41,280 nt of DNA, taken from assembly GCA_964543485.1 (NCBI GenBank), contig CAZIYI010000006.1:1-41280 (forward strand). The letters are read 5' to 3'. Within the stretch, counting starts at the first letter, position 1; each line of letters opens with the position of its first letter. Source of the DNA: UBA2259 sp964543485 (lineage in GTDB: Bacteria; Patescibacteriota; Dojkabacteria; SC72). The position numbers were made by a program, and so were the translations under genes. The notes beneath the pieces were generated by a model. The model saw only the letters and a list, made by a program, of their open reading frames with translations, made no database searches and was not told the origin of the DNA. Below are positions 7,697 through 16,051 of the stretch, piece after piece.

Positions 7697-10414
7697 TTAT
7701 ATTATCCATCCCTCTTTAATATCTATCTCTTGGCCAGACGCTATTTTCCCTTCTATCATCTCTTTTGCAATATTTCCTTCTATGTTGTCCTGTATATATC
7801 TTTTTATTGGTCTGGCACCAAGACCTGGTTCGTTTGCTTTACTTGCAATTAATTGTGGTATTATATTTCCCCAAGTTAATTTTATACTCTTTTCGGTTAA
7901 TCTTTGAGCTAACTCTTGCAAAAGAAGTTGTGATATTTTTGATAGATTATCAATATTATGTGGCTGAAATACTAGCACTTTATCAAATCTGTTAAGAAGT
8001 TCTGGCTTAATGGCCTGTTTTAATTCAATCAATGCCCTATCCTTTGCCTCTTGCCAAGTTACATTCCGGTCATTTAGGAGATTGAGTAAAATACCACTCC
8101 CTATATTGCTTGTACAAATGATAATGCTGTGGGTGAAATCAACAGTTTCTCCTAAGGTACTAGTCAATCTTCCCTCGTCAAATATTTGAAGAAAGAGATC
8201 CAGTATTTGTGGGTGAGCTTTCTCCATCTCATCAAACAGAACTACAGTATATGGATTACTTTTAATTTTATCGATAAGGGAGATAGATGCTTTGCCGAGT
8301 AAACTAGAATCACTACTTCCTCCCAAGAATTTCTCTACACTATTTATCTCCTTGTATTCAGACATATCAATTCTAATCATATCTGTAGAATTACCAAAAT
8401 ACTCTTCTGCAAGGACTTTGGATATATGTGTTTTACCAACACCTGTAGGACCCATGAAAAGAAATGCCCCTATTGGTTTATTAGGATTACGAATATCTGC
8501 TTGGGCTCTTCTTAGTGCCTCAACCAAAGCTTGTATTGCATCTTCTTGTCCAACAATTTTCTTCTTCATGTTCTCCTCTAATTTCATTAGATGTGTACTC
8601 TGTTGAGGATTAATATTTCCTATGGGGATTCCTTTCTGATTTGAAAGTACCTTAGATACATGTTCTTCAGTTAGTATTGTTACTCCACTGGCCTGAGCCC
8701 AAGAACATGCCTCTTCAATTAGCATAACTCCACTACTAGGCAATTTCTTTTCTTTGTTGTACCTTTGTGCTAACTCTACAGCACTAATTAGGGCAGGAAA
8801 GGTAATATATATTCCGAAATTTCTTTCTAATTCAGATATTTTAGTTTCAAGTATTTGGAGTGCATCTGAAGCAGAGATCTCTTTTATCTCTATATTTGTA
8901 AATGATTGTCTTAATGATTCCATACTGTAGAAATATTTTTTGTAATCAGAGTGGTTTACGGTACCAAGAATTGGGAACTTACTATTTAATATGTATGGGA
9001 GAAGTATTCCTGCCAGAGAATGCCCACTCTCACTTGCTTTTGAGGGAATTAACTCTTGAATTTCATCTATGTAAAGAACTACATCCCCTGCGTTTTCTAA
9101 TTCTCTCATTGCTTTTGATATGAGATATTCCAAGTTTGAATTATTAGAGGCATGTGCAATTAAGCCGTTTATATCTAATTGTAAAATACGTTTATCTTTA
9201 ATTTGTAATGGTACATCCCCACTGTTAATTCTTTGGGCAATACCTAGAACTATACTTGATTTACCCACGCCTGGTTCACCAATGAAAAGGGCATTCCTAT
9301 TTGAAACTTTTCCTAATACAGATACTAGAGATTCAATCTCCTCCTCATGTCCAATACCATATATATCCCTATCTCTAGATACTATCTCGTTAATATTTTT
9401 AGCAAAATGATTTAGTATGAATGTATATCCATATACCCACTGCTTAGCAATACCACCTTTTCTGTAATATTCGACATTGGGATTAAAATATTTTGAGCGT
9501 TTCCTTTTATTCTGCTCATATGATTGATATCTAACTATCTCTCTTAAAATATCAATTGAAGAGCTTTGAGAAGTTAAAACTAATTCTAATACAGGAAACA
9601 CATTAAAAAGTGCAAGTAAAAGATGTTTTGGTTGAATCTCTCTAGAAGAAGTTAGGAGAGCTTCGTTAAGAGAGTATATTATTAAGCTCCTTATTGCAGT
9701 ATATGAATATTTAGGTAATGTTATTTTTGTTACTCCGTTTTCTTTAAACACATCTTCGTTTATTGAGATATTTGCTCTTTGAAATATATCTTGTATTTCC
9801 GGGTAAGCGAGTAATTCGATAAAGATATCTGATATCTCAATCTCCTTGTTTTTCGTATTATTACAGATGATGTCTAAGGTCTGTTCATTTACAAAATTGA
9901 TAGCTTCTAAATGAGCATATCTTCCGAATTTAAATCCTGTATTTTTAATCTCTTCAAGATCATTTAAAGAAATTTTTTCTGCCTTAGGTAATCTAACTGG
10001 ATGACTCTTGTCTTTGTAGTAGTCATGCCAAAGTACAAACACATTTAATATTGATAACCCAAATAGAATGTCAGCTATTGGACTAGAGATGAAATCTTTA
10101 ACAATTTGAATCTTATCTAATACCCCGATTTGTCTTAAAAGATATCCAAGTGCAATAACTAGGCCGGGTATAAGGAAGATATTTGCAATCAATCTAATAT
10201 TGTCATATACCTTTTTGTATTTTAGATAATTCGTAATTATATTAGATATTTGTGGTGTTGATATACTAAAAAACTGGTCTCTAGTTATAAGGAACAGAGC
10301 ATCAGATTCCTTTGTTAATATTGGCAAATCTCCAAGGATTAGTTTAAAAGTATTACTATCCTTTTCATGGTGCCCAATTACTGTCCTGTTTTGCCATCCG
10401 TAATCAATTGACAT
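7697..10414 (-). CDS. Membrane-anchored two-domain AAA+ Clp ATPase (ClpA/ClpC-like)
   Basis: This 905-residue protein has two probable membrane helices (about residues 75-94 and 112-129), then a region resembling Clp N-domain repeats (about 160-300) and two AAA+ modules. AAA1 has Walker A GEPGVGKS (379-386) and Walker B VVLYIDE (445-451). AAA2 has Walker A GPTGVGKT (655-662), Walker B VVLFDE (724-729), sensor CTSN and arginine NRFD. It should unfold or remodel proteins at the membrane. AAA1 runs into AAA2 without the coiled-coil M-domain of ClpB/ClpC. Where ClpP partners carry an IGF/IGL-type loop, between CTSNIGS and the NRFD arginine, none is visible. The AAA1 arginine-finger region (ESLRQSF) looks degenerate next to the usual ERRF. 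I place the start at 10414, where ATG overlaps the upstream stop as TAATG; the frame extends 20 codons further upstream only by running into that gene. The name is by family; the role is unknown. Confidence 0.88.
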   Translation of the reverse strand: MSIDYGWQNRTVIGHHEKDSNTFKLILGDLPILTKESDALFLITRDQFFSISTPQISNIITNYLKYKKVYDNIRLIANIFLIPGLVIALGYLLRQIGVLDKIQIVKDFISSPIADILFGLSILNVFVLWHDYYKDKSHPVRLPKAEKISLNDLEEIKNTGFKFGRYAHLEAINFVNEQTLDIICNNTKNKEIEISDIFIELLAYPEIQDIFQRANISINEDVFKENGVTKITLPKYSYTAIRSLIIYSLNEALLTSSREIQPKHLLLALFNVFPVLELVLTSQSSSIDILREIVRYQSYEQNKRKRSKYFNPNVEYYRKGGIAKQWVYGYTFILNHFAKNINEIVSRDRDIYGIGHEEEIESLVSVLGKVSNRNALFIGEPGVGKSSIVLGIAQRINSGDVPLQIKDKRILQLDINGLIAHASNNSNLEYLISKAMRELENAGDVVLYIDEIQELIPSKASESGHSLAGILLPYILNSKFPILGTVNHSDYKKYFYSMESLRQSFTNIEIKEISASDALQILETKISELERNFGIYITFPALISAVELAQRYNKEKKLPSSGVMLIEEACSWAQASGVTILTEEHVSKVLSNQKGIPIGNINPQQSTHLMKLEENMKKKIVGQEDAIQALVEALRRAQADIRNPNKPIGAFLFMGPTGVGKTHISKVLAEEYFGNSTDMIRIDMSEYKEINSVEKFLGGSSDSSLLGKASISLIDKIKSNPYTVVLFDEMEKAHPQILDLFLQIFDEGRLTSTLGETVDFTHSIIICTSNIGSGILLNLLNDRNVTWQEAKDRALIELKQAIKPELLNRFDKVLVFQPHNIDNLSKISQLLLQELAQRLTEKSIKLTWGNIIPQLIASKANEPGLGARPIKRYIQDNIEGNIAKEMIEGKIASGQEIDIKEGWII

Positions 10415-10818
10415 TAAAGTGTTAAGAGTGATCTTAATATAAAGAATACTGTAGCTGGGGGTAGTAGTAACCAAGTAATAAGAACAAATATATATACTGT
10501 ACAGATGATTAAATAGGTGAAGATAGCAAGTGGTAAGTAGAATATTTTAATCAAAATCCCAAATACATATCCAATAAAAGAGTAATCTCTGTGCCAAGGA
10601 AGAAAGAAATTTTTAAGTAGTAAGGAGATAGATAAGTTGTCATCAGCCAGTACAGATACTCTTTCAACCATTTTGAGATGCCAAATTAGCATTTTAACAT
10701 ACCACCAATCTAAAAATCCTTTGATAGAGTAAACTAGAATACTTAGAGTACTATCGATACTATTTTCGTTTAATAGTTGTTGTCCTCCATTATTTGTTAA
10801 TGTATTTTTTTGTATCAT
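10414..10818 (-). CDS. Small membrane protein coupled to the Clp ATPase
   Basis: I do not recognise this 134-residue protein. The N-terminal 30 residues are polar; the rest is hydrophobic, with an amphipathic or membrane stretch around residues 23-50 and probably two helices in the last 55 residues (FIGYVFGILIKIFYLPLAIF and LIICTVYIFVLITWLLLPPA). Its stop codon overlaps the start of the Clp ATPase as TAATG, so the two are probably made in fixed proportion and may form one membrane complex. No enzymatic motif is visible. It begins with ATG, 75 nt from the divergent dihydrouridine synthase gene. Confidence 0.75.
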   Translation of the reverse strand: MIQKNTLTNNGGQQLLNENSIDSTLSILVYSIKGFLDWWYVKMLIWHLKMVERVSVLADDNLSISLLLKNFFLPWHRDYSFIGYVFGILIKIFYLPLAIFTYLIICTVYIFVLITWLLLPPATVFFILRSLLTL

Positions 10819-10881
10819 ATTTTAGGAACTAATACATAACAAGTTTATTGTAATTTACATATTTTTTCAAGTTTTTGGGTA

Positions 10882-10887
10882 TATGAT
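10882..10887 (+). promoter_or_regulatory. Probable -10 box of the dus gene
   Basis: TATGAT ends 6 nt before the GTG at 10894 and 12 nt before the ATG at 10900. Initiation about 7 nt downstream would give a leaderless or nearly leaderless mRNA. No good -35 at 16-18 nt is visible, so confidence is moderate. Confidence 0.4.
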
Positions 10888-10893
10888 ACAATT

Positions 10894-11844
10894 GTGTATA
10901 TGAATATATACAACACATTAAAAAAGCCAATTCTTTCTCTTGCTCCCATGGAGGATGTAACCGATACTGTATTTAGACAGATGGTTGGAGCAATTCAGAA
11001 GCCAGATATTTTCTATACAGAGTTTGTTAATGTGGAGGGATTAAATAGTATGGGTAGAGATAAGGTAATGCACAGATTAAAATATGACTTGTCAGAAAAG
11101 CCAATTATTGCTCAGCTGTGGGGTATTAACCCAGATAATTACTACTATGCAGCAAGATTTGTTAAAAATTTGGGCTTTGATGGTATAGATATAAATATGG
11201 GGTGTTCTGTAAGAAAGATAATTTCTAATTTTAATGGTAGTGGAATGATAAAAGCAGATAGGGAGTATGTAAAAGAGATTATTGAAAGCACAAAAGAAGG
11301 TGGTGGGGATCTACCTATCTCTGTTAAAACAAGATTGGGATGGGATGATTACGATATGGAATGGATTAAGTTTTTACTTGAACAGGATCTTGATGCTCTC
11401 ACAATTCATTGTAGAACAGCAATTGGTTTTAGATCTAAACAGATTAAATGGAGTAGAATTGTACCTTGCGTCGATTTGAGAAATGAAATGGGTAAGAAGA
11501 CCTTAATATTTGGAAATGGGGGTATTCAATCTCTTAAACAAGCCAAGCAATATGCTTTAAAGTATAAAACAGATGGGGTAATGATTGGTAGAGCAGCGAT
11601 AGCTAACCCATGGATATTTAGTGGTAATGAAAGTATCCCAATTTTAGATGCTTATCAGATGTTTAAGAAACATATTCTTCTGTTTAAAGAAACTTGGGGA
11701 GGTACAAAGGATTTTAATATTTTGAAAAAATTTGTTAAATCTTATATATACGGTTTTACTGGATCTAATGAAATAAGGAGGGATTTTATGAATGCAGAAA
11801 GTATTGATGAGTTATTATCAAAAGTAGAGCAATTGCTTAAATAG
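10894..11844 (+). CDS. dus: tRNA-dihydrouridine synthase
   Basis: This 316-residue FMN-dependent enzyme reduces uridines in tRNA D-loops. The FMN-binding start SLAPMEDVTDTVFR, the DGIDINMGCSVRKI segment with the catalytic cysteine, the basic SVKTRLGW strand, the TIHCRTA motif and the C-terminal FGNGGI and GVMIGRAAIANPWIF phosphate-binding loops are all present. The usual GCPxxK reads GCSVRK, keeping the cysteine and basic residue but not the proline. Length fits the family. The start could be GTG at 10894 or ATG at 10900; both are close to the -10 box. I cannot assign it to DusA, DusB or DusC. It is transcribed divergently from the Clp ATPase pair. The stop is TAG. Confidence 0.93.
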   Translation: MYMNIYNTLKKPILSLAPMEDVTDTVFRQMVGAIQKPDIFYTEFVNVEGLNSMGRDKVMHRLKYDLSEKPIIAQLWGINPDNYYYAARFVKNLGFDGIDINMGCSVRKIISNFNGSGMIKADREYVKEIIESTKEGGGDLPISVKTRLGWDDYDMEWIKFLLEQDLDALTIHCRTAIGFRSKQIKWSRIVPCVDLRNEMGKKTLIFGNGGIQSLKQAKQYALKYKTDGVMIGRAAIANPWIFSGNESIPILDAYQMFKKHILLFKETWGGTKDFNILKKFVKSYIYGFTGSNEIRRDFMNAESIDELLSKVEQLLK

Positions 11845-11886
11845 TTATTGATTTCACAGATGTCTTTATTTTATACATATTTTTAG

Positions 11887-11892
11887 TATAAT
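11887..11892 (+). promoter_or_regulatory. Probable -10 box of the 158-residue gene
   Basis: A perfect TATAAT lies 33 nt upstream of the ATG at 11926. A start near 11899 would leave an AT-rich leader of about 27 nt without a Shine-Dalgarno sequence. No convincing -35 box is seen. Confidence 0.45.
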
Positions 11893-11925
11893 ATGCCTAT
11901 TATTTATTTTTAGTACTAAATATAT

Positions 11926-12402
11926 ATGTCACCATTTGAAAAAGAATATAAACAAGGGTCCCTAGATAGATTAAGAACAGAAATATCATCAATGTTAGAG
12001 TATGGAGATGATGGTTATGTGGATTTTCAACTTATGGGTGTAAGCACCCAAGAGGTTCACAATTATTTAGATTTTTTATCTTTAAATAACAATTTGCCTG
12101 ATAAACTATTAAAAGTTCAAAATGTATCAATATCTGATATGGAGACTTATGATTGCCTCTGTGATTACTGTGGGGTAGATAAAGTCCCTTATGATCCTCT
12201 TCTTAAACAGGAGATATATTTTATTGAAAGATCAGATAGTGCTATTACTGTTATTCCAATACAGTTAGATAGAGATGAAGTAAATATAAATATCGAACTT
12301 TTAGAGAATTCTCCAAAGTTTATTAAAGAGCTATATAAAAATATAGATTCTAGGAAATTAAAGTTTGAGGATATTAAATTTGTAAAATTTAATAAAAAGT
12401 AA
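11926..12402 (+). CDS. Hypothetical protein, 158 residues
   Basis: I do not recognise this protein. It is soluble-looking and acidic in the first half, with a possible helical N terminus and a CLCDYC cysteine pair plus one more cysteine nearby around residues 77-83. The C-terminal half alternates charged and hydrophobic residues and ends lysine-rich (KLKFEDIKFVKFNKK). No signal peptide or membrane helix is visible. It has its own probable promoter, follows dus by 81 nt and converges on tRNA-Val. Codon use looks like that of its neighbours, and an open frame of 158 codons in this AT-rich DNA argues for a real gene. Confidence 0.7.
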   Translation: MSPFEKEYKQGSLDRLRTEISSMLEYGDDGYVDFQLMGVSTQEVHNYLDFLSLNNNLPDKLLKVQNVSISDMETYDCLCDYCGVDKVPYDPLLKQEIYFIERSDSAITVIPIQLDRDEVNINIELLENSPKFIKELYKNIDSRKLKFEDIKFVKFNKK

Positions 12403-12433
12403 TTTCTACTTAAGTGTAATGGTAATAGGTCAA

Positions 12434-12507
12434 TGGGCGATACGGGACTCGAACCTGTGACCTCCACAATGTCAATGTGATGCTCTAACCAGCTGAGCTA
12501 ATCGCCC
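12434..12507 (-). tRNA. tRNA-Val (anticodon GAC)
   Basis: The minus strand folds as a full cloverleaf. The acceptor stem is GGGCGAT paired with ATCGCCC, the D-arm is GCTC/GAGC, and the anticodon stem TCACA/TGTGG has one G-T pair. The loop TTGACAT places GAC at 34-36. The T-arm ACAGG-TTCGAGT-CCCGT closes the fold, with A as discriminator base. The 3' CCA is not encoded. It starts 16 nt after the stop of the upstream frameshifted gene and no separate promoter is evident. Confidence 0.96.
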
Positions 12508-12523
12508 CTAAACAGTGATTATT

Positions 12524-13536
12524 TTATACTGAAACCTCTTCTTTATCAATTACTTCTTCTCTTTTTACAATTTTTCTTACTAATATAAATATTAGTAGTA
12601 TAAATACAAAAATACCAATAGGTATTAAATATGTATTTATACTCCCCTCCTCTTGAGTTACAACATCTAATATCTCTACCATATTATTTTCTTTGATGTA
12701 ATCTTCATCGGCTTTGATATTTTGAGAATACTGCGTATCTTTGTATGAATATATTAAGGTATGAGTACCAAATGGGATATTTGTAAATATCGCTATACCA
12801 TTTATATCTGTTTTAGTAGTTTGAGGTTTAGAATTGATTGTAATAGGAAGGTTTGGTATGGGATTGTATTTATTATCTAATATTCTTACTTTGAAAATGG
12901 GAATCACTTTATCTTCTTCGGTACTATCACCTCCAGTTTCTAAAATGTTCTGAATGACTTCACTCTCTTCTAATTGAATCTCCTCCTCGTCTTCTGTGGT
13001 TGTATCTAAAGTAAAAGTATCTGGGAATATTGATATGGAGAGAGTAAGTAAAGAAGATTGGTTATATGCTAAATCACAAGCTACGGATTTAACAATTTTA
13101 GATGTAGAAACTGCAAATGGAAGTAGATATACATTACCCTGTGTACAGGAAGGAATTGAACCATCTAAAGTAAAATGAATAACTGAATGACCGGTAGATG
13201 CTAGGGAGACACTCTGCGCTGTTGCATATATACCAGAAATTGGTGAAGATATGGGGGTACTTGGTGCTAATGTGTCAATAGTTACTCTGGAAAGATCTGT
13301 TGTTTCTGTAAAGGTTGTATATAGATTTGGTGAAGATATTGAGAATGATATTAAACCATTTGTATCGTTATCTAATACCGTATACTGAGTAATCCAATTA
13401 ACATTATCTGTGCTTGTTAAAGATATACCCCCTGTCAATTCTGCCTCTCCAACACTGAAAGTAACTGTTGGTGTTGGAATGCTGTGAGAAGTTGTAAAAG
13501 AAAGAGTCCAATTATTAATGTAATTTTCCTAAACAT
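12524..13536 (-). pseudogene. Surface protein with chitobiase-C-like and Ig-like domains, frameshifted near its 5' end
   Basis: The long frame (12524 to about 13528) encodes a partial Ig-like domain, an 'IDTLAP' linker, a segment like the chitobiase/hexosaminidase C-terminal domain (GIYATAQSVSLAS ... FTLDGSIPS), and an acidic linker. A carboxypeptidase-regulatory-like beta domain (TKTDINGIAIFTNIPFGTHTL), one C-terminal membrane helix (YLIPIGIFVFILLIFILV) and a charged tail follow. The frame has no proper start; the first usable codon is TTG at 13438. In a second frame, ATG at 13536 encodes MFRKITLIIGLFLLQLLTA, a clear signal peptide, which runs out of frame around 13470-13485. Losing one base there would explain it, as a real mutation or a sequencing/assembly error. 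I see no slippery heptamer in the right frame. If repaired, this is a cell-surface protein anchored by its C terminus. Confidence 0.75.
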
Positions 13537-13601
13537 ACTTTTAAAAAGCCGATTTATACATTAAAGTATGCCCGAAAAGAATCTTAATTTCAAATGAAAA
13601 A

Positions 13602-14186
13602 CTATCTTTTACTGATAACTTTATCTATTAATCCATACTCTTTTGCCTCTTGAGCTGTAAAGTACTTATCTCTATCTGCATCCTTTTCTATCTGTTTAAT
13701 ACTTTGACCTGTTTGTTTGGATAGCATCTTGTAAAGAAGCTCTCTTGTTTTTAATATCTCCTCTGCTTCTATAGCGATATCACTTGCCTGACCCTCTACT
13801 CCACCTAATGGTTGATGAATATGAATTTTAGAGTTGGGTAGTGCAAATCTTTTTCCCTTTGTACCGTGTGTAAGTAAAAATGAACCCATAGAGGCAGCTG
13901 CTCCAACAGCGATTGTGGATACATCACATTTTATGTAGTTCATGGTATCTAATATTGCCATACCAGCATTTACTACTCCTCCAGGAGAGTTAATAAACAT
14001 TTGGATATCTTCATTAGGGTTTTCCTTCTCTAAAAAGAGCAACTGAGCAATAACTGTATTAGCCATATCTGTTTCAATGGGACCTCCTACAAATATTATC
14101 CTATCCTTAAGCAGTCTAGAGTATATATCATACGCCCTATCCCCTTCTCTCTCTTTTTCAATTACTGTTGGTATTAAAAACGACAT
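13602..14186 (-). CDS. clpP: ATP-dependent Clp protease proteolytic subunit
   Basis: This 194-residue serine peptidase forms the double-heptamer chamber fed by a Clp ATPase. The catalytic triad is readable as Ser99 (GAAASMGSFLL), His124 (KIHIHQP) and Asp173 (DADRDKYFTAQEA). The IFVGGPI and INSPGG segments are typical. It follows tig by 5 nt, a common bacterial order, but no clpX follows. The only Clp ATPase in the window lacks a visible ClpP-docking loop, so its partner is probably encoded elsewhere. No Shine-Dalgarno is seen. The stop is TAG. Confidence 0.97.
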   Translation of the reverse strand: MSFLIPTVIEKEREGDRAYDIYSRLLKDRIIFVGGPIETDMANTVIAQLLFLEKENPNEDIQMFINSPGGVVNAGMAILDTMNYIKCDVSTIAVGAAASMGSFLLTHGTKGKRFALPNSKIHIHQPLGGVEGQASDIAIEAEEILKTRELLYKMLSKQTGQSIKQIEKDADRDKYFTAQEAKEYGLIDKVISKR

Positions 14187-14191
14187 ATATC

Positions 14192-15235
14192 TTAATTATG
14201 TTCATCTAAAAAATCTTTACCTAATACTTCTTCTATAAATATTCTAAAAGCTTTCTCTTTCACTTCTACTTTTTTAATATATTCTCTCCACTGTGGGTTA
14301 CTAAATATATTTTTATCTGCATCAGGTCTTTGCTTTTTAATATCTTCAATCTTTTTATCCAATTCTTCATCTGTTACTGTAACATTTTTAGTATCTGCGT
14401 ATAGCGAGAGGAACACATCTGTTTGGATTGCCTCTTTTGCATCTGCTTGCCATAACTCTCTCATTTTTTCAATTGTAATATCATTTGCCTTAAGAAAATC
14501 ATCGATATTTACTGCCTTGCTCTTCATATCTTCATTAAAGGATCTTTCTCTCTCTTGAGCTTCAAAATCTATAGCGGCTTGAGGAATCTCAATCTTAGAT
14601 TCAAGGATTGCTTGCTTTAGTGCTTCATCTTGTAGCTTGTGCATTTGATAGTGGTCTTTTTGAATTTGTAGAGCATTTTTAATCTTCTCTCTTAGTTGGT
14701 CTAATGTCTTAACATCTTTTGCATCTATTACTTTCCCTATCTCTTGTGCCCATTGGTCATTTATCTCTTTAGTTTTTGTTTTCTGAGATGTTTTTAAATC
14801 TTGTATAGCGTTTTCAATCTCACTTTCTAAAACAGCTTCTTTCTTTTTTTCTACCTTAACCTTTTTCATATTACCTAATGTAAATTTAGGCATTGTTGTA
14901 ACAGTAATTGTAAAGGATGTATCTAATCCATCTAATATTTTAGGTATCTCTTTATACATAGGGGGAGCAATTGGTTCTAATTTCTCTTTTGATATTGCTG
15001 TATTGATATACATAGGGGCTAGTTTCTCAAAAGTTTCAAACTTAACAATCTCTTTAACTTGGTCACTAACTAAATCTGTAGGTACTTTGCCTTTCCTAAA
15101 ACCTTTAATATCCAAATCCTTAGAGTAATCTTTTAACATTAAATCGTATGAGTGTTTAAAACTATCGTGAGGGATAGTCATAGTTAACTCAGTTGTAAAC
15201 TCATTTATATCTTTTCTAGTATGCATAGTATTCAT
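14192..15235 (-). CDS. tig: Trigger factor lacking the PPIase domain
   Basis: This 347-residue ribosome-associated chaperone is shorter than the usual 430 or so. The ribosome-binding N-domain is present with its signature GFRKGKVP (residues 45-52). After about residue 125 the sequence passes straight into the long helical C-terminal chaperone arms (for example LDQLREKIKNALQIQKDHYQMHKLQDEAL and VTVTDEELDKKIEDI), and the FKBP-like PPIase domain of roughly 90 residues is missing. The chaperone cradle should still work, because proline isomerisation is dispensable in known trigger factors. ATG at 15235; a second ATG three codons later is an alternative. It is followed 5 nt later by clpP. Confidence 0.93.
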   Translation of the reverse strand: MNTMHTRKDINEFTTELTMTIPHDSFKHSYDLMLKDYSKDLDIKGFRKGKVPTDLVSDQVKEIVKFETFEKLAPMYINTAISKEKLEPIAPPMYKEIPKILDGLDTSFTITVTTMPKFTLGNMKKVKVEKKKEAVLESEIENAIQDLKTSQKTKTKEINDQWAQEIGKVIDAKDVKTLDQLREKIKNALQIQKDHYQMHKLQDEALKQAILESKIEIPQAAIDFEAQERERSFNEDMKSKAVNIDDFLKANDITIEKMRELWQADAKEAIQTDVFLSLYADTKNVTVTDEELDKKIEDIKKQRPDADKNIFSNPQWREYIKKVEVKEKAFRIFIEEVLGKDFLDEHN

Positions 15236-15263
15236 AATGACAAATTAAAAGAAGCATTGTATT

Positions 15264-15956
15264 TTATGTATTTTTATATAATTTGTCCAGTTTACCTATC
15301 ACTACCAATCTTTGATCTGATGACCACAGGGGAGAGCAAGTCACTAAAGTTATTCTGTAATCAGAGTAATCCTGTAAGACAGATATATCATTTTTTTCTA
15401 CGATTTTAGTTTCAGTTACAATATACGTATATTTTGAATCTAATTGTAAAATCTCAATCCTATCTCCTACCTTAACTTTATCTAAATTAAAAAACGTATC
15501 TTTATTCGGAGGTAGTTTGGCATATCTGTGCCCAATGATAACGGTATTTCCTTTTTGACCGGGGAAATTAGATGAGGGGAAATGCCAGAATCCTTTATTC
15601 ATTGTATTGGGATCTAAACCCTCAAATATATTTCCTTCTACCTCTATTGAGTTGATTAGAACTTGTGTAGCCAAATCTTCTAAAACTTTTGTATCTAATA
15701 TCGTATCCTTACCAATACTCTCTTCTATACTTTTTCCTAAGGGATTCTCAATCTGTTGACCAAGTATTTGATCTTGAGTTGGAACTAACATAGTAAAAAT
15801 TTGAAACGTTATTTCCCCTGCACTCCTTTGTATATCAAATCTTTTTATAGGTCCGATTACTTTGTTGTAATTAGGATATATTACAAAGTATCCCAATGGT
15901 ATTAGTAGTAGTGCAATTAGTACTGTTGTTAAAAGTATTTTTAATATTTTTCTCAT
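15264..15956 (-). CDS. Sortase family transpeptidase
   Basis: This 230-residue protein has an N-terminal membrane anchor (residues 5-26, rich in L/I/V) and an extracytoplasmic sortase beta-barrel. The active-site residues are readable: His143 (NTVIIGHRY), Cys207 (TLVTCSPL) and Arg216 (SSDQRLVVIGKL). Sortases join surface proteins to the cell wall or polymerise pili. The TLVTC and W-x3-QR spacing resembles class D/E-like sortases, but I would not fix the class. No typical LPXTG substrate is encoded in the window. Upstream on the minus strand, TAAAAT (15968-15963) ends 6 nt before the ATG, suggesting a leaderless start. tig follows 28 nt downstream. Confidence 0.92.
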   Translation of the reverse strand: MRKILKILLTTVLIALLLIPLGYFVIYPNYNKVIGPIKRFDIQRSAGEITFQIFTMLVPTQDQILGQQIENPLGKSIEESIGKDTILDTKVLEDLATQVLINSIEVEGNIFEGLDPNTMNKGFWHFPSSNFPGQKGNTVIIGHRYAKLPPNKDTFFNLDKVKVGDRIEILQLDSKYTYIVTETKIVEKNDISVLQDYSDYRITLVTCSPLWSSDQRLVVIGKLDKLYKNT

Positions 15957-16035
15957 ATCATTATTTTATCAGTTTAATGTATATCTTGCACTATTTTGTT
16001 TTTTGTTTTATGCTATGATATATGAGTATATAAAT

Positions 16036-16041
16036 TATAAT
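16036..16041 (+). promoter_or_regulatory. Probable -10 box of the 306-residue membrane protein gene
   Basis: TATAAT ends 10 nt before the GTG start at 16052, predicting a leader of only a few nucleotides. A second candidate, TATGAT, lies at 16014-16019. No clear -35 matches either. Confidence 0.4.
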
Positions 16042-16051
16042 ATAGGTCAGA

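Noticed and set aside
10415..10474. Longer N terminus for the Clp ATPase
   Set aside because: It would overlap the upstream gene by 20 codons; the TAATG junction at 10414 gives a better start.
13460..13500. Programmed -1 frameshift joining the signal peptide to the surface protein
   Set aside because: No X-XXY-YYZ slippery heptamer in the correct frame and no downstream stem-loop were found; a mutation or sequence error is simpler.
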